Both the position numbers and the translations under genes were made by a program. Below are positions 7,033-14,412 of a DNA stretch of 14,412 nt, piece after piece. Every line of letters starts with the position of its first letter. Within the stretch, counting starts at the first letter, position 1. The notes under the pieces are model-generated. The model was not told the DNA's origin and ran no database searches. It was given only the letters and a program-made list of their open reading frames with translations. This DNA comes from Candidatus Cloacimonadota bacterium (lineage in GTDB: Bacteria > Cloacimonadota > Cloacimonadia > Cloacimonadales > WRIO01), in NCBI GenBank assembly GCA_023230175.1, contig JALNXV010000043.1, forward strand, positions 1 through 14,412, written 5' to 3'.

Positions 7033-8775
7033 TTATTCTTTCTTTACATGAAAATTTTCAATAAATTGTCTTAAAATATATGATCTTGAAGGGTGTCTTA
7101 ATTTTCTTAAAGCCTTATCTTCAATTTGTCGGATTCTTTCACGAGTAACATTAAAGATATGACCTACTTCTTCAAGGGTTCTATGATGTCCGTCATCAAT
7201 ACCAAACCTTAATCTAATTACACGTTGTTCTCTATCTGTAAGTGTCTTTAAGATTTCATCAACTTGTTTCTTAAGTAAGTTTCTTTCAGCAACTCTTTCC
7301 GGTGAAATAGTAGCTTTATCTTCGATAAAATCACTAAGATTACTGTCTTCACTGTCGTTGCCAATAGGTTTATCGAGAGAAACCGGTTCTTTGGAAATCG
7401 ACAATATATTTTTAATCTTTTCAACAGGTAAATCTAAAGCTTCAGCTAATTCTTCAGGATAAGGTTCTCTTCCGTACTTCTGCATTAACTTACGAGCCGT
7501 ACGATTAATCTTATTGATAGATTCTATCATATGAACAGGGACTCTAATGGTACGTGCCTGATCAGCTATAGCTCGAGTAATTGCTTGCCTAATCCACCAA
7601 GTAGCATAGGTTGAAAATTTATAACCTTTTCTGTAATCATATTTATCAACTGCTCTCATAAGTCCGGTATTACCCTCTTGAATCAAATCCATAAAATCAA
7701 GACCACGATTATTATATTTTTTAGCTATACTTACAACAAGCCTAACGTTGGCTTCTATCATTTCGTTTTTCGAACGCTCTTTCATCTTTTCGCCACGTTC
7801 TATTTCTCGTAGCAAAAAGATCATTTCATCAGAAGTCATACGAGTTTCAAGTTCAACTCTTCTTATCTTTCTTCTGGCGTTTTTAATCTTCCTTAAGGTT
7901 TCAATAAAAAGTTCAGGATCAACTTGAGTTTCTTCTTGAACTTCTTTATATTCCTCATCGCTTTTTTTAGCTTTTCTTCCATAAAAACAAATTTCATCAA
8001 CAGAATATTCTTTAATTCGTGCTAAATCACTTATCGAGCGTTGTGATTCTTCAATACGATCAACCAAACTCTTAATACGATAAACCATTCTTTTAACAAG
8101 CCGTTCATTAAAGACTAAACGAGAAAATGAATTTACGATATTATCTCTTAAATCATCAATTTCTTCTTGTCTTGTCAATAATCCGTTATCATCAATGGTT
8201 GATTCATCGATCATTAATCCGATAGTATTAAAATTAGCATCAGCTTCTTTAAGAATATTTTTAAACTCAGTAATTAACTTAACATCTTGAGTTTTATCTA
8301 CCCAACTACCAAAATCCATTCTAAAGATTTGGTCTAAGCGAATTCTCTTTTCATTGTATCTGTAAAGAAAATTAAACATTTCTCTAAGAGTACTTCCACA
8401 CTTAAACACGTTTTGATTAATCATTCTTTGAGCAGATTCAATCTTTTTAGCTATTCTGATTTCACCTTCTCTGGTTAAAAGCTCTACACGACCCATCTCT
8501 TTTAAATACATTCTGACAGGGTCATCATAGTTTTTTCTCGTAGAAGCTTTTTTGGCAGTTGATTTTTTCTGTTTTGGTGCCGACCTGGTTACTCTTTTTT
8601 GTGTTTCATCGATAATATCAATGCCTTGGTCTTTTAAGTCATTAATAATATCTTCAATTTTATCTAAAAACAATGGACTTTCAGGCAAAATATCATTAAT
8701 TTGCTGAAAGGTAATATAGCCTGTCTCTTTACCCAATATTGTAAGCTTTTGCAGACAATCATTATAACTCAGCAT
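7033..8775 (-). CDS. rpoD: Primary sigma factor of RNA polymerase (sigma-70, RpoD)
   Basis: This 580-residue protein shows the whole group 1 sigma-70 layout. Region 1.1 is at about 1-60, followed by a Lys/Arg/Ser-rich linker (61-82), region 1.2 [20 protein letters not shown] (84-103) and a long non-conserved region (about 120-330). Region 2 contains [31 protein letters not shown] and [14 protein letters not shown] (343-399), region 3 runs about 411-490, and region 4 ends in the helix-turn-helix [20 protein letters not shown] (543-562). It directs core polymerase to TTGACA/TATAAT promoters such as the one before hflK. It is the last gene of the rpsU-dnaG-rpoD operon. AAGGAG (8781-8786) lies five bases before the ATG and overlaps the dnaG stop codon. 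Confidence 0.97.
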   Translation of the reverse strand: MLSYNDCLQKLTILGKETGYITFQQINDILPESPLFLDKIEDIINDLKDQGIDIIDETQKRVTRSAPKQKKSTAKKASTRKNYDDPVRMYLKEMGRVELLTREGEIRIAKKIESAQRMINQNVFKCGSTLREMFNFLYRYNEKRIRLDQIFRMDFGSWVDKTQDVKLITEFKNILKEADANFNTIGLMIDESTIDDNGLLTRQEEIDDLRDNIVNSFSRLVFNERLVKRMVYRIKSLVDRIEESQRSISDLARIKEYSVDEICFYGRKAKKSDEEYKEVQEETQVDPELFIETLRKIKNARRKIRRVELETRMTSDEMIFLLREIERGEKMKERSKNEMIEANVRLVVSIAKKYNNRGLDFMDLIQEGNTGLMRAVDKYDYRKGYKFSTYATWWIRQAITRAIADQARTIRVPVHMIESINKINRTARKLMQKYGREPYPEELAEALDLPVEKIKNILSISKEPVSLDKPIGNDSEDSNLSDFIEDKATISPERVAERNLLKKQVDEILKTLTDREQRVIRLRFGIDDGHHRTLEEVGHIFNVTRERIRQIEDKALRKLRHPSRSYILRQFIENFHVKKE

Positions 8776-8784
8776 TTAGGCTCC

Positions 8785-10512
8785 TTAAAAAATAGTTTTA
8801 CGAACAACACTTTTTGATAATTTTGAAATCTCTTTTTTAATAAAAAACTTTTTTTCATAATATTCTGAATTTTCGATATCTTTTGATAATTTTTCATTAA
8901 TCTCCTTTAATTCTTCTTGTAATTTTCTCAGTTTTACCTGTCGAATCAGATCATCAATCTCATCAAAAAATTCCTCTTCAAAAAATAATTGTGATAATTC
9001 AGATTTCAATTCATCATTTTCAATCTTTTCTAAAATTAACGCTGGATTATCTGATAACTCATTAGGACTAATATTTACAATAAAATTATAAATATATCTA
9101 AGATTATCATTAATAAAATAACTCTCATTTAGGTCTTCCGCAACTTTTTTTATTAAATAAGTATCTTTTAACATAAGTTTTAATAATTTTCTCTCTTCTT
9201 CGTATTTGTAAGATAGAGGAAGTTGCTCAGTTTGAGACTCATTTTTCTTATATTGCTTTTGTATTTTTTTTCTTAGATTTATCTCAGATATCTGAAAAGC
9301 TTCTGATATATCTTTAATAAATAGTTCTCTTACTATAGGGTCTTCGATTTCCGGAGATACATCTAAGAGTAATTGTATAGCTTGTCTTTGCCCACCAAAT
9401 ATTTTTGAATGTTGAGCTACAAATTTTGTTAATGTTAATGCATTTTGCTGTAAATTCATAAAATCATCAATACTGTATTTCATTAAATATGAATCAGGAT
9501 CATGATTGTCAGGCAAAAGTATAATCTTAGCAACACACGAATTTTGAATAATTAATGAAGATGCTCTAACAGCAGCAGTTATACCTGCCTTATCACCATC
9601 ATATAACAAAAAGAAATTCTTTGTATATCTACTTAACAAATTTATTTGTTCTTTGGTTAATGCAGTACCAAGTGAAGCAACTGCATTTTTAATACCTTTT
9701 TCGTAAAGTCTTAAAAAATCTAAATAGCCTTCTGAAACAAAAACTGAATTCTTTTTTCCAATTTCAAATCTTGTAATATGTAGTCCATAAAGCTCTTTAC
9801 CTTTTATATAAATATCAGTCGTAGGAGAATTCATATATTTGCCAAGTTTTTCTTGTTCTTGACTTAATGCACGACCACCAAATGCCACAATATTTCCGGT
9901 AACTGAATGAATAGGAAACATTAATCTATCACGAAAAACATCATAAGTATCATTGTTATCTTTAACTCTAAATAAACCGGATTTTGGGAAGATATCCTCG
10001 GATATATGATTTTTTAATAAATAATTTTTCAAGGCAGAATAACTATCAAGTGAATAACCTATACCAAATTCTTTAGCTATTTCTAAAGGAATTTGTCTTT
10101 TTTCAAGATATCGTTTAGCATTATGTCCATATTTCTCTAAATTATCAATAAAAAAATCTCCGGCAAGTTTATACATTAAATACAATAAATCTCGTTTAGT
10201 ATTTTTCTTTTTATAAGATTCATCATTTTTTAGTGTTATTCCTGCTTTTTCAGCTAATTTCTTTAATGCTTCATAAAAAGATATCTTCTCATAATCTCTA
10301 ACAAATGTAATTGCATTACCTGCTTTACCGCAACCAAAACATTTGTATATCTGTTTTTTCTCACTTACCATAAAAGAAGCTGATTTCTCGTCATGAAAAG
10401 GACATCGGGCTTTAAAATTTGAACCGGATTTTTTCAAAGGTATATATGAAGAAACAATATCAACAATATTGATAGATTTCAAGATTAATTCTATTGTATT
10501 ATCATCTGTCAT
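8785..10512 (-). CDS. dnaG: DNA primase DnaG
   Basis: This 575-residue primase synthesises the RNA primers for the replication fork. It opens with a CHC2-type zinc-binding domain with Cys37, His40, Cys58 and Cys61 as ligands. The catalytic core contains a Toprim domain with SEGYLD (260-265, Glu261), LLYDGDKAG (302-310, Asp305 and Asp307) and DPD (338-340) as metal-binding acidic residues. The C-terminal part from about 430 is helical and charged and should be the helicase-binding domain; it is poorly conserved, as is usual. Length is close to the E. coli enzyme (581). The start ATG overlaps the mutS2 stop as ATGA, and the stop overlaps the rpoD ribosome binding site, so expression is coupled on both sides. 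Confidence 0.96.
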   Translation of the reverse strand: MTDDNTIELILKSINIVDIVSSYIPLKKSGSNFKARCPFHDEKSASFMVSEKKQIYKCFGCGKAGNAITFVRDYEKISFYEALKKLAEKAGITLKNDESYKKKNTKRDLLYLMYKLAGDFFIDNLEKYGHNAKRYLEKRQIPLEIAKEFGIGYSLDSYSALKNYLLKNHISEDIFPKSGLFRVKDNNDTYDVFRDRLMFPIHSVTGNIVAFGGRALSQEQEKLGKYMNSPTTDIYIKGKELYGLHITRFEIGKKNSVFVSEGYLDFLRLYEKGIKNAVASLGTALTKEQINLLSRYTKNFFLLYDGDKAGITAAVRASSLIIQNSCVAKIILLPDNHDPDSYLMKYSIDDFMNLQQNALTLTKFVAQHSKIFGGQRQAIQLLLDVSPEIEDPIVRELFIKDISEAFQISEINLRKKIQKQYKKNESQTEQLPLSYKYEEERKLLKLMLKDTYLIKKVAEDLNESYFINDNLRYIYNFIVNISPNELSDNPALILEKIENDELKSELSQLFFEEEFFDEIDDLIRQVKLRKLQEELKEINEKLSKDIENSEYYEKKFFIKKEISKLSKSVVRKTIF

Positions 10513-12857
10513 ATTAAACTTACCACAGTGACACCGTCACCACCGGCTTCTTGAGTCGGAGCATAAAATTCTTGTACTTTAGGATGTTTTTTTAGATAAT
10601 CTCTAACTTTTTTTCGTAAAACTCCTGTACCTTTTCCATGTACAATCCTAATTTTTGAAAGCCCGCAGAATAAGGCATTATCAATAAATTCTTGTATCAA
10701 AGGCTTAGATTCATCAAAGGTTTTACCAAGTAGATTTATCTCCATTTTAGCTTTGTTTTGAAAATTAACATTTTTTCTACTAACTAAAGTAATAGCTTCA
10801 TCCTTACGAGTTTTATCAAGTTGATAAATATCATCTGCTTTGACATTAAAAAAGATTCCATTCATATCTACTCTTATAAAATCTTTTTGAATATCAACTA
10901 TAATAGCTTCAGTTTCAAATTTCCTAACCCACACATTACTTCCAATATCAACCTTATCAGGTTTAACTCTTTTATCAGGTTCAAGATTAAGTTTTTTTGT
11001 ATTTACATCACTTTGAAATACATTAACCTTTTTATTTAATTGTTTTATTTTTTCTTTTTTCTCTTGTTTACTTATTTTATCAATCTCAGTAAGCTCATTA
11101 TTTAACTTCTTTTGAATATTAGTTAAATAGTCTTGAGTTTCCTTAAGAGAAGACTTAATCAGTTTCTTTTTGTTAGAATCAAGTTCTTGAAGTTTATCTT
11201 CATATTCTGAAACTTTTAATTCAAGAAGTTTTGTTTTTAATTCTATGTTAAAATTATTTTGAGCAAGTTTCTTTTTTTCGTCGTTCATTTTTTTTAATAA
11301 ATCAGTCAGCATTATGTTTTGATTACCGGATAATTCTTTAGCTCTATCGATAAGTTGTTGATCAAGTCCGAGTTTAGAAGCAATCTCGATAGCAAAACTA
11401 TTGCCCGGGAAACCTAATACAAATTGATAAGTAGGTTCATGTTTTTCCGGATCAAATTGCATAGAGGCATTAACGCAATCAGAATTATTTTCAGCAAAAA
11501 CCTTCAAACTTGTATAATGTGTAGTAATAACTGCTAAAACCTTTTTTTCTACTAATTTTTCTAAGATTGCTTGAGCTAAAGCTGCACCTTGTTCAGGGTC
11601 AGTAGCAGACCCAATCTCATCTATCAAAACTAATGAGTTTTCATTTGAATTAACAATTAAATGTTTAATATTCTCAATATGTCCACTATAGGTACTTAAT
11701 GATGATTCAATAGATTGATTATCGCCTATATCGGCATAAATGCCGGATAAGAGACCGATTTTTGTACCATAATCAGCAGGAATAGGTAATCCTGATAAAG
11801 CCATTAAAACACACAATCCCACAGATTTAAGAGTTATAGTTTTACCTCCGGTGTTAGGACCGGAAATAAGTAAAGTTTTAAACTTATCACCCAATGATAA
11901 ATCATAAGGTATAACTTTTTTTATAGAACCAAATTTTAATATCAACAATGGATGTCTTACTCTTTTTAAAATAAGTATATTTTCTTTAGAAATTTCAGGG
12001 ACAATAGCTTGAATTTGATTTGAAATTCTTGCAACAGCAAAATAAGCATCAAGAATGTAAATTATTTTAAAATTATTTAAGATACCTTCTGTTTCATTTC
12101 TTATTTCAGCAGTAAACTCACAAAAAATCCTATAAATTTCTTCTTTCTCAGTTTTAAAAAGATCATTCAATTCGTTATTTAAGGGCACTACAGCCTTAGG
12201 TTCGATAAAGATTGAAGCTCCACTTCCGGAACGACCATGAGAAATCCCGTCAATCATATATGCAAAGCCTTCTTTTACAGGAATAACAAATCGCTCGTCT
12301 CTTTTAGTAACTATTTTATCTTGAAAATATGATTCTAATTGTGAATTATTAATTGTTCTATTTAATTCTGATTGAATTTTATCTTTTAATTTTCTAATTC
12401 TTTGTCTAATATTTTTTAGTGTTGTAGATGCAGTATCGAGTACTTCACCTTCATCACTGAAAATTTGATTAAACTTAATTTCAAAAAGTTTATAATCAAT
12501 CAAAGGCTTAACAAAATTCTTAAAACTCGGGTAATCAATCCATTTCTCATTATAGCTTAATATCATATTTGATAATGAAATAATTCTAATAATTGCTCTA
12601 AATTCTTCAAAATTATAAGCTAATGTTTTTATCTCAGTAAAAATATATTCAATATCTTCAATATCTTTAAAATCAAAATCACTAATCTTTATAATAACTG
12701 ATTGAATGTCATTAATTTGGTTTAAACGAGTATTAATTGATTCTATATCAGACAAAGGCTTAATAGATTTCAAATAAGCCTTACCGGGTATTGAATGACA
12801 AATAGAAACAACAATATCTAAATATTTGTCAAATTCTAAATGTTGGATTGTCTTCAT
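10509..12857 (-). CDS. mutS2: MutS2-family ATPase with Smr domain
   Basis: This 782-residue protein has the standard MutS2 order. A helical core domain is followed by an ABC-type ATPase with Walker A GPNTGGKT (333-340), signature-like SSLSTYSGH (385-393) and Walker B LVLIDE (409-414). Then come a long charged coiled coil (about 515-625), a KOW-like strand segment (about 637-675) and a C-terminal Smr domain (about 705-782). Mismatch-binding domains I are absent, as expected. Family roles include suppression of recombination and, in Bacillus subtilis, splitting of collided ribosomes. The HGKGTG motif of Smr is intact (740-745), but the usual LDLR motif reads INLL (707-710), losing Asp and Arg. 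No good Shine-Dalgarno is visible before the ATG, unlike its neighbours. It lies 15 bases after cvpA and overlaps dnaG by four bases. Confidence 0.95.
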   Translation of the reverse strand: MKTIQHLEFDKYLDIVVSICHSIPGKAYLKSIKPLSDIESINTRLNQINDIQSVIIKISDFDFKDIEDIEYIFTEIKTLAYNFEEFRAIIRIISLSNMILSYNEKWIDYPSFKNFVKPLIDYKLFEIKFNQIFSDEGEVLDTASTTLKNIRQRIRKLKDKIQSELNRTINNSQLESYFQDKIVTKRDERFVIPVKEGFAYMIDGISHGRSGSGASIFIEPKAVVPLNNELNDLFKTEKEEIYRIFCEFTAEIRNETEGILNNFKIIYILDAYFAVARISNQIQAIVPEISKENILILKRVRHPLLILKFGSIKKVIPYDLSLGDKFKTLLISGPNTGGKTITLKSVGLCVLMALSGLPIPADYGTKIGLLSGIYADIGDNQSIESSLSTYSGHIENIKHLIVNSNENSLVLIDEIGSATDPEQGAALAQAILEKLVEKKVLAVITTHYTSLKVFAENNSDCVNASMQFDPEKHEPTYQFVLGFPGNSFAIEIASKLGLDQQLIDRAKELSGNQNIMLTDLLKKMNDEKKKLAQNNFNIELKTKLLELKVSEYEDKLQELDSNKKKLIKSSLKETQDYLTNIQKKLNNELTEIDKISKQEKKEKIKQLNKKVNVFQSDVNTKKLNLEPDKRVKPDKVDIGSNVWVRKFETEAIIVDIQKDFIRVDMNGIFFNVKADDIYQLDKTRKDEAITLVSRKNVNFQNKAKMEINLLGKTFDESKPLIQEFIDNALFCGLSKIRIVHGKGTGVLRKKVRDYLKKHPKVQEFYAPTQEAGGDGVTVVSLI

Positions 12858-12872
12858 TATTTAAATTAAGTA

Positions 12873-13367
12873 TTATATCTTTACGTCTAAATTTTTTTCT
12901 TTTAAATCAAAGATAATTGTTTTTTTTATTTTTTGCATCTCGGTGATAATTGCAGAATCATTTAGATATTCTTTAACAGGTTTAACATAAGGTAAAAAAT
13001 CGATTATAAACAATAAAAAGATTATGACAATCATACAATTTAATAAACCGAATATGGCTCCGATTGTTCGATTTAATAAGCTTAAATTTAATAATTTAGC
13101 TATATAGTTTAAAAGTATTTTCAAGATAGCTCCTAAAATACTTATTAAAATAAAGATTAATACATAAGCTATTATCTTTGATAAAGGACTCCCAATAGAG
13201 AGTTTAAATTCAATTCCCGCCTGAACCATCGGTCCAAAACGTACTATCATCAAAAGTGAAACCAACAAACCAATCCATGTTATTATTGCAGATATAAACC
13301 CTTTTTTAAAACCCAACAACATAGAAACAAGAAAAATTATAATCAAAATAATATCTACAGTATGCAT
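12873..13367 (-). CDS. CvpA family membrane protein
   Basis: This 164-residue integral membrane protein has about four hydrophobic segments (4-20, 25-43, 64-86, 100-126) and a charged cytoplasmic-type tail. The start MHTVDIILIIIFLVSMLLGF followed by KKGF (21-24), and the later NRTIGAIFGLLNC segment (99-111), are typical of the CvpA/colicin V production family. Members are found widely; in enterobacteria they affect colicin V export and envelope stress tolerance, but the molecular function is unknown. AGGAG lies five bases before the ATG. It directly follows the terminator-like hairpin at 13392-13415 and precedes mutS2, a pairing also seen in Firmicutes genomes. Family assignment is good; function is not predicted. 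Confidence 0.85.
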   Translation of the reverse strand: MHTVDIILIIIFLVSMLLGFKKGFISAIITWIGLLVSLLMIVRFGPMVQAGIEFKLSIGSPLSKIIAYVLIFILISILGAILKILLNYIAKLLNLSLLNRTIGAIFGLLNCMIVIIFLLFIIDFLPYVKPVKEYLNDSAIITEMQKIKKTIIFDLKEKNLDVKI

Positions 13368-13391
13368 TTTTTCTCCTGTTATTAAAAAATA

Positions 13392-13415
13392 TGAAGGGAG
13401 AAATATCCCCCTTCA
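13392..13415 (-). terminator. Intrinsic terminator or attenuator inside the rpsU-rpoD operon
   Basis: On the minus strand, a 10-base-pair stem (13406-13415 with 13392-13401, one G-U pair) with a 4-base TATT loop is followed by TATTTTTT. The stem includes seven G-C or C-G pairs, the most stable hairpin in this AT-rich window. It lies between the stop of the yqeY-like gene (13421) and the cvpA start (13367). Only 24 bases separate it from cvpA, too few for a full new promoter, so partial read-through is the likely mode. Confidence 0.78.
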
Positions 13416-13420
13416 AAATG

Positions 13421-13858
13421 TTAAGAAAGTTTAGATTTCACTTTCAGACTTAAAACTGATGCGTCAGCACGACTTCCAACTGATTCTTTAAGACATTTCA
13501 TTACCTTACCCATATCTTTCATAGATTGAGCTTGAGTTAGCTTAATTGCCTCAATAATAGCCGAATCAATTTCTTCATCTGATAATTTTTCAGGTAGATA
13601 ATTATTTAAAAAAACAATTTCTTTTTCAGCTTTTTCTACTAAATCCTGCCTATTACCTTGACGATAAAGTTCAATTGCTTGTTCTTTTGATTTGATCGAT
13701 TTCTGAATAATATTTAAGATTTCATCAGGCTTAAGTTCTCGTTTAATTTCAATTTCTAAATTTTTAATATCAGTTTTTAACAAACGAATCACTTCTAATG
13801 CAAAAGCGTCTTTAGCTTTCATAGCATCTTTTAAGTCTTGATTAATCTTTTCAATCAT
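13421..13858 (-). CDS. yqeY: GatB/YqeY domain protein
   Basis: This 145-residue, highly charged helical protein matches the stand-alone YqeY family. It begins MIEKINQDLKDAMKAKD with VIRLLKTDIKNLEIE (23-37), then has the conserved KSIKSKEQAIELYRQGNRQDLVEKAEKEI (53-81), NNYLPEKLSDEEI (85-97) and a C-terminal DMGKVMKCLKESVGSRADASVLS (115-137). The fold is related to the tRNA-binding tail of the GatB amidotransferase subunit, but stand-alone members have no settled function. Its ATG follows the rpsU stop with no gap (TAAATG), with GGAGAG inside the last codons of rpsU. The rpsU-yqeY pairing is common across bacteria and suggests a translation-linked role. Confidence 0.92.
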   Translation of the reverse strand: MIEKINQDLKDAMKAKDAFALEVIRLLKTDIKNLEIEIKRELKPDEILNIIQKSIKSKEQAIELYRQGNRQDLVEKAEKEIVFLNNYLPEKLSDEEIDSAIIEAIKLTQAQSMKDMGKVMKCLKESVGSRADASVLSLKVKSKLS

Positions 13859-14062
13859 TTATGAATATCTCTCCATCTTTCTAATCATTTTAAACATTTT
13901 TCTACGTGCAGCGTTTTCTTTTCTTTTTCTTGCTTCACTTGGTTTTTCATAAGCTTGATGTTTTTTAATATCAGATAAGATAGCTGCTTTTTCACATCTC
14001 TTTTTGAAACGCTTTAAAGTTATTTCAAAAGGTTCGGTTTCTTTAGCATAAACTATAGGCAT
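13859..14062 (-). CDS. rpsU: 30S ribosomal protein bS21
   Basis: This 67-residue basic protein has the bS21 hallmarks: EPFEITLKRFKKRCEKAAIL (10-29), then a Lys/Arg-rich helix with KPSEARKRKENAARRK (40-55) and a basic tail. bS21 joins the small subunit near the 3' end of 16S rRNA and helps initiation. The frame stays open upstream to an ATG at 14101, but that start would place the excellent Shine-Dalgarno inside the coding region, so MPIVYAKE at 14062 is the start. It is the first gene of the macromolecular synthesis operon, directly abutting the yqeY-like gene. Confidence 0.96.
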   Translation of the reverse strand: MPIVYAKETEPFEITLKRFKKRCEKAAILSDIKKHQAYEKPSEARKRKENAARRKMFKMIRKMERYS

Positions 14063-14066
14063 TAAC

Positions 14067-14079
14067 TCACCTCCTTTCT
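14067..14079 (-). promoter_or_regulatory. Exceptionally complete Shine-Dalgarno of rpsU
   Basis: On the minus strand AGAAAGGAGGTGA is a 13-base perfect complement of the common bacterial 16S rRNA 3' end, with the AGGAGG core seven bases from the ATG. Other genes here have five to seven matching bases. It decides the start at 14062 and may be the site of bS21-dependent control. Confidence 0.85.
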
Positions 14080-14100
14080 TACTACTATATTGACTTACCA

Positions 14101-14128
14101 AGTATTAAAAAAAGACTTTTTTTGTCAA
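14101..14128 (-). promoter_or_regulatory. Candidate promoter of the rpsU-rpoD operon
   Basis: On the minus strand a perfect TTGACA (14123-14128) is followed after 16 bases by AATACT (14101-14106), four of six matches to the -10 consensus including the key A and final T. Transcription would start near 14094, about 32 bases before the rpsU ATG. The spacer is an A-run/T-run inverted repeat. Confidence 0.55.
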
Positions 14129-14191
14129 GCTAATTATTTAATAATTTTTGATATACCTCAAGTTTTTTAACAAGCTTGTCCCATTAAACAA

Positions 14192-14412
14192 GATTGCTTC
14201 TTCGCAGGCTCATCGCAATGACAAGATGTTAGTCATTCTCAACTCACACTCGCTTTGCTCGTTGCAAGTCAAGTCTGACTGTGGACTTGAGTCTCTAATT
14301 GCGAATATCGTAGCTTGACCATCCTGGTCGAGTAAGCAAGAAGGGACTTGAGGACAAAAGAGAGATCCTTCACTTTGTTCAGGATGACACCGTTTTGTCA
14401 TCCTCGACTCAC
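14192..14412. repeat. Dispersed palindromic intergenic repeats
   Basis: This stretch holds no convincing gene. A unit starting GATTGCTTCTTCGC and ending GCAATGACA (14192-14223) and another reading GATCCTTC, TTTGTTCAGGATGACA (14364-14388) belong to the kind of dispersed palindrome common between genes in many bacterial genomes. A roughly 30-base segment at 14218-14247 (ATGACA to CAACTCAC) is repeated with changes at 14384-14412 (ATGACA to CGACTCAC), so the window ends within a second unit. A 63-codon open frame on the minus strand here reads CHPEQSEGS, the usual spurious translation of such repeats. Confidence 0.7.

Noticed and set aside
10821..11039. 72-codon open frame on the plus strand inside mutS2
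   Set aside because: It is antisense to the KOW-like and coiled-coil region of MutS2; AT-rich composition alone explains the lack of stops.
14063..14101. N-terminal extension of rpsU (MVSQYSSKKGGEL)
   Set aside because: The extension would encode the Shine-Dalgarno itself, and bS21 proteins begin at the MPIVYAKE-type start.
14210..14401. 63-codon open frame on the minus strand
   Set aside because: It is the translation of dispersed palindromic repeats (CHPEQSEGS, CNEQSECELRMTN), has no ribosome binding site and shows no protein-like composition.

Overview
This is an AT-rich bacterial chromosomal window with tightly packed housekeeping genes. Most genes carry AAGGAG-type ribosome binding sites, which argues against Bacteroidota, where such sites are usually weak or absent. 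The combination of an rpsU-yqeY-cvpA-mutS2-dnaG-rpoD cluster, a separate hflKC pair and short hairpin repeats containing TGCAAGCAAGGATGC suggests a low-GC member of the FCB assemblage. Candidatus Cloacimonadota is my best guess, from general impression only and with low confidence. No rRNA, tRNA, CRISPR array, phage gene or transposase is visible.

Layout. Bases 1-73 hold two tandem copies of a short hairpin repeat. An operon on the minus strand (4068 to 137) encodes two ABC exporter half-transporters with a 4-base ATGA overlap. They look like an asymmetric heterodimer: one subunit has an Asp in place of the catalytic Walker B Glu, and the other has a degenerate signature motif and a large extra domain between its first two membrane helices. 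The operon has a candidate extended -10 promoter and a strong terminator. Next is a single STAS-domain anti-sigma factor antagonist (minus, 4633 to 4331), followed by two hairpins.

A 447-base gap (4634-5080) contains a 127-base, MITE-like element with 12-base terminal inverted repeats and a near-consensus sigma-70 promoter driving hflK-hflC (plus, 5081 to 6978). hflC and rpoD converge on a perfect palindrome that can terminate transcription in both directions.

The right half is an expanded macromolecular synthesis operon on the minus strand: rpsU, a yqeY-like gene, cvpA-like, mutS2, dnaG and rpoD, so translation, replication priming and sigma factor supply share one transcript. A clear intrinsic terminator lies between the yqeY-like gene and cvpA. 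It probably acts as a partial attenuator, comparable to the terminator between rpsU and dnaG in Escherichia coli. rpsU has an unusually complete 13-base Shine-Dalgarno match. The window ends in non-coding dispersed palindromic repeats (14192-14412).

I do not see a clear-cut new defence or mobile system. The points most worth a second look are the extracytoplasmic domain of the exporter, the MITE-like element, the attenuator and rpsU leader, and the degenerate LDLR motif in the MutS2 Smr domain.
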